From: Pythium myriotylum
Taxonomy: Eukaryota; Oomycota; Peronosporomycetes; Pythiales; Pythiaceae
NCBI GenBank assembly: GCA_023091665.1
Contig: JALJCQ010000008.1
Location: 186,001-250,000, forward strand
Length of the DNA stretch: 64,000 bases
Reading direction: 5' to 3'
Position numbers and translations under genes: made by a program. This document shows, piece after piece, positions 1 through 10,371 of this stretch (positions are counted from its first letter, which is position 1; each line of letters begins with the position of its first letter). The notes beneath the pieces are model-generated. The model had not been told where the DNA came from. It ran no database searches and saw only the letters and a program-made list of their open reading frames with translations.

Positions 1-560
1 AGGCGCTGGGACAGCCCGACCCGAAGAGGCAGCGGAAGAACGCGTCGCCGGACGCGTCGACTGGTGACGGAGGCGACGGGAATCCTCGTCGTGGAGGTCG
101 GCAGCGAGATCCGAAGAAGTGAGGTACGGCTTCAGGCGCCCAACGTAGAAGGTCGGGTGCAAGCGCAACTTCTTGGGAAGTTCTAGCGTGTAGGCGTCAC
201 CGACAACGTTGGTAACTTTAAATGGACCGATATATCTTGGCAACAACTTGTTCGAACCCAAGTGACTGATGAGCCGCTCTGGTAAGTTCTGCGTCGAGAG
301 CAGAACACGATCGCCCACATCGAACTTGGTTCGATTCGAGCGGCCGCTCGAATCAGCGTTTTCCTTCTGACGGTCGACTGCGTCCGCGACGGAGTCTCGC
401 ACAAATCGCACAATGGCTTGTCGCTTTTCGACGAAGTCGTTGATCGACTTCTCTTCTCTCGGCAGTAGGGTCGAGAGCTCTGGCAATGCATCGAAGGTGG
501 TAGTGATTTGCCACCTATCCTGAGCGACTCCTTGAACAATATGTCGGTTGTGAGCGACAG
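1..560 (-). pseudogene. Ty3-type integrase C-terminal fragment
   Basis: Read on the minus strand without a start codon, this encodes the C-terminal end of a Ty3/gypsy integrase. The landmarks are a helical stretch rich in Arg/Lys/Asp, then a GPF/Y module (RYIGPFKVTNVVGDAYTLEL) followed by HPTFYVGRLKPYL, which is typical of the end of the Pol polyprotein. The catalytic core is absent from this piece. It lies outside the LTR of the neighbouring Ty3 element, so it is either the remains of another copy or a displaced part of the same family. The fragment is cut by the window edge. Bases 561-687 show no clear integrase reading. Confidence 0.75.
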
Positions 561-687
561 GAGAAGCGGACTCAATTGAGCTCTGTAGGGTTACTATGTA
601 GCGACGGGAGAAGCGCAAATAAGCAATTGCAAGCCAAGGTTGAGACCGGTCTGTGACTTCGTATTGAAGCTTAACGTATCTACGAAC

Positions 688-999
688 TGTAACGGGCGCA
701 GATCCGTTACACAGCGTCGAGACCCCTGTCCCGACGCTCAGATTGGGCTCTTGACTTGACGGTAAATTGGACTCTGCGTTGAGAGGTCCAGACATCCCTG
801 GACCTCATTAAACCTACTCTGGTGTCCCTAATAAAACCTATGTATGCGGTGTCGTCCTCTGATAGGATGAAATATCAGAGAATTTCCACCAATGGAAATG
901 AAACAAGAACACACGCGTCTCTGACCAATCAGAGACACGGGAGGGACAACTCTCTCTTATAGAACCTACTCTCTTGTAATGGGCTGTGGGCCCATTACA
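688..999 (-). repeat. 3' LTR of the Ty3 element
   Basis: This 312-bp copy is the 3' LTR in element orientation (minus strand). The terminus TGTAATGGGC is itself palindromic with the nearby GCCCATTACA. It differs from the other LTR at about five positions, which implies a fairly recent insertion. Confidence 0.88.
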
Positions 1000-1347
1000 T
1001 CATCCCCCTCTTCAAGAACTGACCAACGGGAAGTCAACCCAAGGGACGAGGACACGGAGCGCGCACGAGCGGGCGCGCGCGCTTTCTTCAACGGGCGATC
1101 CCGGCGCACCCGGGATCAGGCAGTTAGGCGAGAGCGCCGGCGGAGGCCAGCGCAGTCTTCAATCTTCTTCGGACGGCACCAAGACACCCAGACGTCAAGG
1201 CGCGATGGCTCTACCGTCGCAACAACAAGCTGGCGCCCGCGGCAACGCGGACGCACCGACGACAACGACAACTCAAGCAACGACAGTGGCGCCGAGCACA
1301 ACGACGCCCACGACGGCTGCGACAACGGAAGTCACGACGGCAGCAAC

Positions 1348-2883
1348 GTCTCGATCCGACACGATGGTCTCCGGGAGGCCGTGGAGGTGGAAGACACTTT
1401 CGAGAAACACAGCGGCGGCCTCTTCTGCTGTGATCGTTTGCTTCACCGCCGCGAGATGAACCATCTTGGAGAGACGGTCCACAAAGACCATGATCCCATC
1501 ACGGTCTTGCGAGTCTTTGGGGAATCCGAAGACGAAGTCGAGGCTGACGGAGTCCCAGACATCACGTGGGACTGGGAGAGGCCGGAGCGGCGCCTGTTGA
1601 GCGGGTGACGGCTTCACGCGCTGGCAAACTTCGCACGTGCGGACCCATTTCCGCACCCACTTGTACTGATGAGGCCAGTAATAGTTCCTCGAAAGTGAGA
1701 GAAATGTCTTCTCTCGCCCTAAATGACCTCCGACGGGCGCATCATGATGCTCGTGGATGAGACGAAGTCGAATGTCGTCGTCATTGGGGACGACGACGCG
1801 AGGAGCGTCGGTCTTATCGACGCTATAGTAGGCTCGGCGAATGTCGTCGGTGAGCGACGACTGCACAGAGTGAATCAAAGCGTTGAGACCTTCCTCAACG
1901 CACCTTGGACATTCTTGGGGCGCCGACGACTCATCGATCGGCGCGCGCGGGTCGTAGTCCGGGCGACGTGAGAGCGCATCCGCAAGGATGTTGCTCTTTC
2001 CCGGCTTGTAGTGTACAACAAAGTTGTACTCGGCGAAGAACGACAGCCAACGGGCCATCCGTTGGGACAGGTGCGGAGACTTCGTCGCCGTTCGCAACGA
2101 CGCATGATCCGTGTAGATGGCGAACTGCTGTTCGCCCAGCAGATACACTCGGAACTTGGCGAGTGCGTACTTCATGGCAAGGAGTTCCTGGTCGTGGACC
2201 GGGTAATTCCGCTCGGCCGTCTTCAGCTGCTGTGACTGGTAGCTGATCACTCGCTCACGGCCCTCAACATCAAACTGCATGAGGGCGCAGCCGATAGCAT
2301 AGTCACTTGCGTCGCAAACGACGTGGAAGGGTCGATCGTAGTTGGGGAGCGCCAAGATCGGCGCTTCTTGTAGGCTCGACTTGACCGAGTCAAAGGCCTG
2401 CTGGTGCTCAGCGGACCATTTCAACTCGACGTCCTTCCGCAGAAGCTGCGACAGCGGCTGGACGAGGGCTGCATAATTCTTCGTATACTTGTGCAGATAA
2501 TTTGCGAGGTCCAGCCACTGCCGGAGTTGCTTCTGGTCCTTGGGCACTGGCCAGGCACAGATCGAGGCCACCTTCTCAGGATCGGAACGGACACCGTCCT
2601 TGCTCACATAGCAGCCTAGCACCGGAATTTCCGGTGCGAAGAATACACACTTCTTCAGATTCGCGTAGAGCTTGTGTGTTCGCATCGCTTCGAACACTTG
2701 GCGAAGGTGTTCAGTGTGAACATCCTCCGGCGCCCTGCCGTCCTCGGCCTTGCTGTGGACAAAGATGTCGTCGAAGTAGCTCGGCGCGAAGCTGCGGAAC
2801 GGCCGCAGCACGTGCGATACCATCCTGTTGAAGGTTGCTGGCGCGTTCTTGAGACCCTGAGGCATCACTAACCACTCCCAATC
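1348..2883 (-). pseudogene. Ty3 Pol fragment: RT C-half, RNase H, integrase N-half
   Basis: The minus-strand reading starts inside reverse transcriptase (WLVMPQGLKNAPATFNRM) and holds the catalytic motif YFDDIFVHS. RNase H follows, with CDASDYAIGCAL, QELLAMKYAL and YTDHASL, ending in ADALSRR. Next comes the integrase zinc-binding domain (H..H..C..C, ending TCEVCQRVKPS), the first catalytic Asp (SLDFVFGFPKD) and the second (TIVSDRD). After that Asp the reading becomes a low-complexity Val/Ala tail (1273-1347) from a deletion junction, so the third acidic residue is missing. The frame is otherwise open, which suggests the deletion is recent. Reverse transcription and integration activity would be lost. 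Confidence 0.87.
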
Positions 2884-3635
2884 GAGAAGGCTTCCTCGAG
2901 AGTTTCTGGATAAGTCCGGAAAAGTTGTGTCTTCGCTGGACCATCGCGGAGACCCGTCATAAACATCGCGACTTGTGTAGCCATGTCGATCGGCTTTCCG
3001 ACGACGCACGATGCGAGGTACCGCATCCGCTGGATATAAGAGTGGAGGTCGGTATTACCTTGTTTCGCGCTGAGAAACTCGGCGCGCATGCGGAATTCGC
3101 TCTGCGGCGGCTCGAAAGTCGACTGCAACTTCGACTTGAAGTCTTCGAGCGACTGGAAGCATTTCCGGTCGGCAGACCTGAGGCCATAGGCCCAAGTCTT
3201 CACCTTCCCAGTCAGTTGCGACATGGCATAGCGGATCCTCTGTTCTTCGTCGACGATGAGCCGGGCATCGATTGCCTCATCCAGCTCGCAGAACCAGCGA
3301 CGAAGTGGCGTCTTCTCGTCGCCACCATATTTGAATGTGTCGATCTTGAGCGGTTCGACACGCGGCGAACTCTTCTGACGCGCGAGAGTCTGCGCCTGGG
3401 CGCGCGCGTCATCGAGTTCACGGATCATGAACTCTTGAGCAGCGAGACGTTGGGCTTCCGCGTCACCGCTGCGTAGGAGGGCCTTCACAGCAAGAGGGCC
3501 AGCGGCCTCAGCCATGCGGCCGAGGGCCTTCCATTCAAACTGGGTGAGGTGCGGGAAGTGTTCCGCACGAGTCAGCTGGCTGAGGTTGAAGCTGAGGTCG
3601 GCCAACTTGATGTCTTGGTCGTGTGGACGGACCAC
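2868..3635 (-). CDS. Ty3 Gag protein, C-terminally truncated
   Basis: A 255-residue ORF begins just inside the 5' LTR. Its middle is a retrotransposon Gag capsid-type domain: FKYGGDEKTPLRRWFCEL, then a WAYGL segment and a long helical region ending LRDGPAKTQLFRTYPETLEEAF. The usual CCHC zinc knuckle is absent, because the internal deletion (near 2880-2885) fuses the reading to out-of-frame RT sequence within a few codons. Gag would assemble the virus-like particle in the cytoplasm. Without the knuckle, RNA packaging is doubtful. The start was chosen as the first Met after the LTR. Confidence 0.75.
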   Translation of the reverse strand: MVRPHDQDIKLADLSFNLSQLTRAEHFPHLTQFEWKALGRMAEAAGPLAVKALLRSGDAEAQRLAAQEFMIRELDDARAQAQTLARQKSSPRVEPLKIDTFKYGGDEKTPLRRWFCELDEAIDARLIVDEEQRIRYAMSQLTGKVKTWAYGLRSADRKCFQSLEDFKSKLQSTFEPPQSEFRMRAEFLSAKQGNTDLHSYIQRMRYLASCVVGKPIDMATQVAMFMTGLRDGPAKTQLFRTYPETLEEAFSIGSG

Positions 3636-3649
3636 GAAGTGCTACCAGG

Positions 3650-3961
3650 TGTAACGGGCGCAGATCCGCTACACAGCGTCGAGACCCCTGTCCCGACGCT
3701 CAGATTGGGCTCTTGACTTGACGGTAAATTGGACTCTGCATTGAGAGGTCCAGACATCTCTGGACCTCATTAAACCTACTCTGGTGTCCCTAATAAAACC
3801 TATGTATGCGGTGTCGTCCTCTGATAGGATGAAATCTCAGAGAATTTCCACCAATGGAAATGAAACAAGAACACACGCGTCTCTGATCAATCAGAGACAC
3901 GGGAGGGACAACTCTCTCTTATAGAACCTACTCTCTTGTAATGGGCTGTGGGCCCATTACA
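3650..3961 (-). repeat. 5' LTR of the Ty3 element
   Basis: This is a 312-bp copy of the LTR at 688-999, in the same orientation. The sequence just inside it (complement of 3631-3649, CCTGGTAGCACTTCG) occupies the primer-binding-site position. I could not match it to a specific tRNA by eye. Its outer end directly abuts the protease-like ORF at 3962. Confidence 0.88.
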
Positions 3962-4946
3962 TCGTCAGTCATCTACAGCTGCTTCTACGGAACCGGGTTC
4001 CAGGCGATCTTCTCGTCAGTCCTCTTCTGCCACTGAGCCAGGCACTAGACGATCGCCCCGCCACTTCCAATCCACTAATATCACAGGAGTAGAGGTTGTC
4101 TCTATTCCACAGCTGGGGATCTATTCGCGACTCCAGATCGAGATCATGCGCATCGTTGAGAGTATACAAAACATGTGCGAGAGCGGTGAGAAGTTCGTGG
4201 TGTGGCTGAAGCAGGCTGTCGCCTCCAAGGTTCCAGCTGCTCTTCAAAGGAAGACCATCTCAACCGCGGACGAGTTCGCAGCCACGTATCCGAAGACGCT
4301 CATACCAGGGCTTCCACAGATGCCAGACTACACCTACGCCTCGTTGTACTGTTTGCAGCCCCCAGCGTGGCTCAACGACGGTGTGATCCAAGCGTTCTGC
4401 GAGCGTTTGTCGAACGCACATAGCCATGTCCGGTGTGGCGACTTGGTGAGGCACGCCAAGACCTGGGCTGATGGTCGGCTAAAGAAGCAGTTCCTTCCGA
4501 CTGCGGCCATGTTGATTCCAAGTCTAACGCTTGGAGAAGGCGTTTCGCTCATCATTATTCCAGTGAACTTCGACAATTTTCATTGGGCGGGCGTCTATTT
4601 TGACATCGAGAGGAAGGAGGTGTTATTCTATGACTCGCTGAACCTACGGAACGTCCACAAGCACCTGAGTGAGTTTGCCATGAACTTGATAGACGAAGAA
4701 GACTCGCCGTTCTCTGGGTTTACAGCCGTCGACGTCAAGACACCTGTGCAGCAAGATGGGCATAGCTGTGGGCTCTTTGTATGTCTCAAATGCTGGTGGA
4801 GGGTCGATTCATCCCTCTCCAAGGACGTGTCTGCGGCAGGTTTGACCACACGACGCCTCGAGCTACTCCACTTTGTGTTACGTGGAACTAAGATCAAGCA
4901 GGACTGGCAGATATGGTTGATAAGTTCACAAATCTACACTGTTTGA
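3962..4946 (+). pseudogene. Ulp1/SENP-like C48 cysteine protease, 5'-truncated
   Basis: An open frame runs out of the Ty3 LTR to a stop at 4946. The first in-frame ATG is at 4146. The C-terminal two thirds is a Ulp1-type peptidase domain: the substrate-groove motif WLNDGVIQAF, the catalytic His in FHWAGVYFD, the Asp in LFYDSL, and the Gln and Cys in QQDGHSCGLFVC. All four catalytic residues are present. Family members remove SUMO-like modifiers, and many genomic copies belong to DNA transposons that carry a Ulp1 gene; which applies here cannot be seen. The N-terminal part is Ser/Arg/Thr-rich and ends exactly at the LTR, so the gene was probably cut by the retroelement. A shortened protein could still be made from the LTR promoter. 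Confidence 0.75.
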
Positions 4947-5194
4947 GCCTTGTTACACCTTTGCATTTAATGAGACGTCTTAATGGTTGTCACTCGTATC
5001 AACACACCAAATTAGACAGAAGCCGATCTCATCCTTTTCATGTCGGATGCTACTCGTGATGGTGAGACCAATCGCATTAGCTCACATAGATGGACAGCAA
5101 AATATCGACCACGTTGTCCATGACGAATCCAGGACTGGCCAGGACCGAACCGGGACCCGACGATGAGACTTCGTTACACCAACAAGCTGCATGG

Positions 5195-5227
<33 letters not shown>

Positions 5228-6079
5228 GCATTAATCCACTGAACACACAATTAGTCACATCAATGCGCTGAGCTGAGAGCGGAATGGGGTACAAACCCTA
5301 CAGAGTTTCGCTGACCGTGCCATTTGCTCGCTGCTTAGACGAGCATGCTATTGCATCGAGGATGGGGTTCCTCCTACACTACAGGGACATTAGAACTTCA
5401 GTATCTGTGCTAAATCAGCTCACGTACCGTTCCTCACCATCCGGTGGCAAAGGTTGACAAGGCCGGCGCAGGCGGTGCGCTTCACACAAGTGAGGCAGGC
5501 ACACTTCCTGCGCCTCGTAGCCGCAGCAGGGTTGTGTCGCAAAGATCAGCGAATAGAAACGGCGCGAACAGACGGTGTTCGCGGCACCATCAACATCGCC
5601 GCGACGGCTTCTAACGCGCGCTACTTGCGAAACGCATCGCTGTGGCTGCAGGGTCACGATCTTGGGTGGGCTGGGTGCGGCGCGGCAGCGCCTGGTCGTC
5701 CTTGGACTCGGCGTCGGTCCTCCTTTGCAAGTGACTTGAGAGAAGTCGCTCTAATGAATTGACAAATGAATCGTTCAAGTAGAAGTTGAATTGAGTGCGA
5801 TTCATAAGTGATTCTCCATACTACTCGACTGCGTGAAATCTTTCGACCACGTCCTCTTGTTTTCAAAAAAAGCATTTCTCTACTTGTTTGAAAACTGATC
5901 AATCTTTCCATAAATTTCATCGAGTTTGCCAGGTTTGGTCAGACATGGACACATCCTGCTCAAGTCTTAGATTGTTCGTGTTTTGGAAGTCCTGGGCACT
6001 AACACTGTCCTTCGAATATTACCTTTGCAGCCTGACCTGAAAATCTCGACAGATGCCTCGCAGCGAGACCAAGAACCGC
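4947..6079. other. No recognisable gene; contains a C29 run
   Basis: This 1.1-kb stretch lies between the protease fragment and the inverted duplication. It has only short unrecognisable ORFs. The one notable feature is an uninterrupted run of 29 C at 5198-5226. Confidence 0.6.
5198..5226. repeat. Homopolymer C29
   Basis: There are 29 consecutive cytosines. Three other G/C homopolymers of 21-22 bases occur in the window (37497, 44942, 51840), each inside or beside repetitive sequence. Confidence 0.95.
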
Positions 6080-6396
6080 AGCCGATCCCGTACGACAAGG
6101 CGAAGTGCGTCGGCAAGTCCCGCTTCACGTTCTATTGGCTGGCGACGCACTTTCCGCCTTTTCAGGTCTATATTGGCTGTGCTCCTTTGCAAGGGGCTAC
6201 GAACCGTGGCAGCGGCCCGAAAAACACGATTAGGAACAGAGCCAACGATGTCAGCAAGGACAACGTCAAGGTCGAGTCGAAGACTGTGAACAACACTTCT
6301 CCATCGTCGTCACTGATGCCGAGTGCAGCACCAGGTTCTGACAATCCTTCACCTTCTGTTCGTGGTGGCAACTGTAGGCCCAAACGCAAGAACTAG
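6080..6396 (+). pseudogene. AA17 oxidase gene, 3' fragment in left arm
   Basis: This is the last third of the AA17 gene that is complete at 17376-18176. It begins at IPYDKAKCVGKSRFTFYWLA and runs through the Ser-rich tail to the stop at 6396. It matches the right-arm protein except for one Val/Ile change. It lacks the signal peptide, the N-terminal copper-binding His and the HPGPCE motif, so it cannot encode a working enzyme. The truncation point is the outer boundary of the inverted duplication, and the sequence before 6080 is unrelated. This points to the right-arm copy as the source. Confidence 0.88.
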
Positions 6397-6561
6397 TAAC
6401 TTCGGGGAAAACGGAGGTCGCTGTCAGCGGCTTTGGGTTTGAGGACTGAACAGTTCTCGAGCCAAAGGCAATTGGAATGCGACGCAAAATCTATACAATA
6501 TGACCAGCAGGAACGACATGCTGATTCTCAATCACTGATACCTGGAGCGTTCTTGCTTTAA

Positions 6562-6575
6562 CCCCTCTGTTACCA
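6562..6575 (+). repeat. piggyBac left terminal inverted repeat
   Basis: CCCCTCTGTTACCA directly follows the TTAA at 6558-6561. Its reverse complement lies at 10122-10135, directly before the TTAA at 10136-10139. Confidence 0.93.
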
Positions 6576-6918
6576 CGATTCGTGCCACGGAACACGGTTC
6601 TACGTCGTATCTTACGACTTTGCAAAACGTCTTGGATAAAGTATGCATTTTGTCCCTCGCAGCTTGTCCCACAGTCAAAAGCCATGATAAATTGCCAGAG
6701 GTTTCGTCGTATGACTTACGACGTTTTTTTTTTCAACGACCAACGCAACGTCGTAACTGTTGACTTCGCCATCGACGTGAAGCACAAACAGATGGTGGAA
6801 GAACCGGAAAGAGTGGCACGAATAGGATGAACAGTTGGCAAAAGGAGATGAAAAATGTACATGTATTCAAAGAAACGCGGGGGGATCGAGAACACTCAAC
6901 ACGTTGTGTGCAGCAGGC

Positions 6919-9855
6919 TCACTCGAAGTCGCTCTCGTCATCAGCGCGGTCGCCATCACCGTTGCCGTCGAGCACGAGCTCGCGGCGCGTCTTCTTTCGG
7001 GCCCCCGCGTCGCCGCCTGGTCGACGAAGCACCACACGCTTGCCCAGGGACTGCGGGATCGCTTCGCCGCACTCAAAGTCTTCATGCCAGATCTGGAAAC
7101 AGGTCTTGGAGACGCCCTTGTACTGTCGTCGCTCCTTGGGGCATAGCCAGCACTTGGCATCGTCGACCGAGCACTTCTCGCAGAAGAAAGTCGTTTGGAA
7201 TGACTTCTTGCGCTCTCCGCGGAGGAGAGCGCACACCTTGCATGACCGCTGCCGGCGCTTCTGGACGCCGGAGACCGTCACCCAGTCGTCCATCTGAGAC
7301 AGCGTGTGGGAGGAAGCTGCGCTGCGTGGGCGCGCGCGTCTGCCGGCCGGCGACGGCGTCGCCGTCACCCCCATGAAGTCTTCGGGCTTGAGCTTGAGCA
7401 GCTGGTGGTGGAGGGCGTCGAGCCACTCGCCTCTTGTCATCGCGCGCGAGCGTTCGATCCGCGCCGACTCCTTGTGCGTCAGGAACGCATTGACGAGGGC
7501 GAGGTCGATCAGCCCCAAGAATAGGCTCTTGTAGTACTTGCGCAGTCGAATAGATGTCTGGAGGGAGTAGCGTTGAAGTCGGAGTTGGTCGTGGACGTCG
7601 ACTCCACCCATCCACCGCTGGTAGTCGTTGATGACGCGTGGGCACGGCACTTAAACCGGGCCCACGCCCTTCACGTTGCGCCGAACCATCGACTCTGTCA
7701 TCACCGCTCCCGTGCACAGGTAGTGCACGGGCTTGCGGTCCCACCAGTGGAGCGCGACCAGGCTAGGGACTTGCGTCGAGCGCGAGAAGACGAGCGTGCC
7801 TCGAGGGATGGTCGCTGGGCGCGTCTGTCGCGTGTCGACGACCGCACGCGGGAAGCCGAGGCGGTTCGTCATGCATGTGCCGACGATGTAGACGTTCATG
7901 CTGAGAAGCTCAACGGCGAGCGGCACGGACGAGTAGAAGCGGACGACCACCACCGCATGATGCTGGAGCTGCCGAGGGTGCTGTGGGTGCCGAATGGAAT
8001 CGTCGGCGCCGAGTAGGAAGCGAAGGTTGCGGATGACCGCTGCAGCGCCCGTCTTGTTGTCAAATGAGGTAGTCTCGTCGCCTTGATCGCGCTTCCCAAC
8101 GTAGAACTCGAATCTACAAAGTTACGACATAGCGGAGCACAGCTGAAGTCGTAAGCAGCAAGTTACGACGTAGCAACCTTAGCAAAAAAAAACATCGAAG
8201 TTGCACCTGTGGCAATACGCAGTCAAGGAATCGCACGTCATAGAGAGCTTGGAGCCGTATCGATGAGGCTTGTCGGGCATGAACATCCGCGTCGTGTTGC
8301 GCCTGGATGTCGACGGGAGCACGCCTTCGTCGAAGGAGAGCACCGACGGCAACGCCCACGCCAGAAGAAAACGCTCTTGGAGTCGATCGGAGATCGACCG
8401 GAGCTTCCAAAGCTTGTCGCGCGACCGCGGAGTCGTGTTGTCTACGAAGTGCAAATCTCGGAGGATGTCAGTACACCGGTTTCGTGCCATGTAGCGGCCG
8501 AACACGCCGGCCGACACAGCGCCATTGTCGGCCATCGACCAGTGGTTGCTGAAGCGCCTTGTGTCGGGCGACAGCACATGCCCAATGAGTAGCCCGATCA
8601 CGAGGAGGATCTCGTGAGCTCCGTAGTCGGCCTTCCCTCGCAGCCGACGTCGAATGGCCTTGGCACTCTCAGGGGGGCGACCGTCTGTTTGCTGTCTGGC
8701 GCGAATACGCTGAGCTCGCTCGTGAACATGCTGGGCGTTGTAGCGGTTCGACTCCTCCGCGATCTCGACCCACATCGATTTGGGCGCGAAGAACAGGAAC
8801 GTCTGGAGCGGGTCGTGCGCGACGCGGCGGAGTTCAGGAACCGGGCGGGCACGTTCGTCGCCGAGCCCCGGGTAAGCATCAACGCCTGTCTCGAACGTCG
8901 ACGACACAGAGCCCCACGGCATTCCACGCAATGCCGCTTCCCGGCGTTTGACGTCCTGCTTGCTGAGCTGGTCGTCGTCCTGGAAGCCGCCGAGCGCACC
9001 GAGGAAAGCTTCATCGAGTTGTGGGGCGAAGACATCCTCAATGACCTCCTCCTCCGCTTCTCGTACGATCTCGTCGTCGTCGGCGTCGTCGAAGCCCGCG
9101 CCGTCGCTCTCGCCCGAGCTCAGTGATGTGTAGTCGTCCTCGTCGTCCTTCTCATCGATGTAGTTGACGTCGTGGCGCAGACGCTTGGAGCGTCGTGGCG
9201 CCGGCGCCGGAAGTGGAGTAGCTGGCTCGTCGCTATCGTCGGCAGCATCCGAAGGGTCAGATAGGTGCTGGAGAGCCGCGGCCACATCGGCTTCCTGCTG
9301 CGTTGGGGCCAGAATACTCTGAGAGAGATCGAACGCTCTCGCAACTGCTGCCTGCGAAAGCTCCCCATCGCCGTCCTCTCTCGACGCCGGCGAGCCGAAG
9401 AGTGCGGTGACGGTGTTCTGCGAGAGCACAACAGTCGTGTCGATCTGGGAGGCCCGAACCTCATCTGCCTCCTCTGCAGCGTCCACCGCCTCCATGGCCG
9501 CATCCTCCGCCTCCTCGGTCGTATCCTCCACGTCCTCATCGTCTGACTCGAGCAGTCCGGACTCTATCGCATAGACAACGACAGCCTGCATACAAAAATA
9601 CTACGGTCAACACAATCATTCACATCAGTCGCGCTGGGATCCACTCACCTGCTCGCCGACAAAGAAGTCCACACCCTCCTCCACGCCTGAGGAACCAGGC
9701 TTCACGTAGCTCCACTCGGTCGCGAGACCTGACGGCTTCCTCGCGGTCCATCCTGCGGCGCGGAGCTGGCGCCACAAGTGCTTGAAGTCGATGTCCTTTG
9801 CGACCTTTGCTGCCGCTGCTGCTCGGCCGCGAGCGGAGCTCCTGATCCGTGCCAT
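6919..9855 (-). pseudogene. piggyBac transposase, three exons, catalytically broken
   Basis: The inferred exons are 9855-9649, 9585-8207 and 8113-6919, separated by introns of 63 and 93 bp with GT..AG ends. Splicing restores GVDFFVGEQ-AVVVYA and AYCHR-FEFYVGK. The product would be about 926 residues: an N-terminal acidic region, a DDE_Tnp_1_7-type core, DYQRWMGGVDVHDQ, and a C-terminal Cys-rich zinc domain (CKVCALLRGE ... CEKCSVDDAKCWLC). The first catalytic Asp (LSFDEG) and third (HWWDRK) are present. Where family members have DRFYSS, this copy reads VVVVRFYSS, so the second Asp is Val (GTC for an expected GAC). An in-frame TAA lies at 7651-7653 between NVKGVGPV and VPCPRV. Both lesions would block transposition, so the copy is probably dead although structurally complete. 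Confidence 0.85.
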
Positions 9856-10121
9856 CGCTGGCAAATTCTCGAATGAGGCTGCTTGGCCACACGCGCCAGT
9901 TGCCCACAGAACCACATGGTAGGAATCCCCTCTGTAACCCAAGCCCTGGCTGTTCTTTGCATTTTCACGAAAAAACCTCTCGTAGTTTTATACTCTTCGA
10001 ATGGACAAAGTGACTTGGTCTCACTATTGAAACCCGTTTTTTCGAGCCATTTCCTGTTGTTTCCTCATTTTTCGTCGTAACTTACGACCTAAATTTTCCT
10101 CTAAGTCGTAAGTTACGACGT

Positions 10122-10135
10122 TGGTAACAGAGGGG
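10122..10135 (-). repeat. piggyBac right terminal inverted repeat
   Basis: TGGTAACAGAGGGG is the exact reverse complement of the left terminus and is followed by TTAA. Just inside lie two GTCGTAA/TTACGAC words at about 10072-10120, which could be subterminal transposase-binding sites (inference). Confidence 0.92.
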
Positions 10136-10225
10136 TTAACCATGACTTGAAATGGGTAGTTCTCTGGGTATGTATGTCCCGAGAATTTCCACGACTGTGC
10201 TTCAATACGCCCAAGCACGACAAAA

Positions 10226-10371
10226 ACGTTAATGGCAGACGCTGCTGCGAACCTAGCCATGGACACCAAAACCAACAGTGAAGCGCACTCTCCGACTGAC
10301 ATCGAGCGGCACCAGGACATCGCGACTCTCCTTCACGGAAATATCGCCCACTGGAGAGAAGGTCATCCTTG
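10226..10371 (+). pseudogene. LINE RNase H C-terminal scrap (left arm)
   Basis: The plus strand reads MADAAANLAMDTKTNSEAHS and continues to a stop at about 10371. This is the end of the RNase H domain found in the window's LINE-type elements. A closely related reading (NKMADAAANLAMDTKTN) occurs on the minus strand near 22.7 kb. It has no catalytic residues and is an old fragment carried along by the inverted duplication. Confidence 0.6.

Larger units (their letters stand above)
688..3961 (-). mobile_element. Internally deleted Ty3/gypsy LTR retrotransposon
   Basis: Two directly repeated 312-bp LTRs (688-999 and 3650-3961, five differences by eye) bound a 2.65-kb interior read on the minus strand. 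Each LTR begins TG and ends CA. A purine-rich tract (GAAGAGGGGGATGA, complement of about 1000-1015) lies just inside the 3' LTR, as expected for a polypurine tract. The interior keeps Gag, the second half of reverse transcriptase, RNase H and the first half of integrase. The Gag zinc knuckle, protease and RT fingers are missing, as is everything after the second integrase Asp. No matching target-site duplication is seen (cgaac on the left, tcgtc on the right). It is therefore a non-autonomous deletion derivative, and its outer flanks may have been rearranged. Confidence 0.88.
6562..10135 (-). mobile_element. Complete piggyBac-type DNA transposon
   Basis: The element is bounded by TTAA on both sides (6558-6561 and 10136-10139), with terminal inverted repeats CCCCTCTGTTACCA / TGGTAACAGAGGGG. 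TTAA duplication is the hallmark of the piggyBac superfamily. It is 3,574 bp and holds one transposase gene on the minus strand. Repeated, partly palindromic TTACGAC/GTCGTAA words cluster near both ends (about 6600-6760 and 10070-10120) and again in the transposase intron at 8114-8206. The same site in the right arm (17211-17214) has a single TTAA with identical flanks, which gives the exact insertion boundaries. Confidence 0.95.

Noticed and set aside
979..1608. Plus-strand ORFs of 157-209 codons over the Ty3 element
   Set aside because: They lie opposite the Pol reading and consist of Arg/Ser/Thr-rich low-complexity sequence. They are shadows of the minus-strand gene.
8114..8206. Apparent frameshift in the piggyBac transposase near 8.1-8.2 kb
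   Set aside because: It is better explained as an intron: GTGCAA..TTTGTAG splicing restores AYCHRFEFYVGK exactly in frame.
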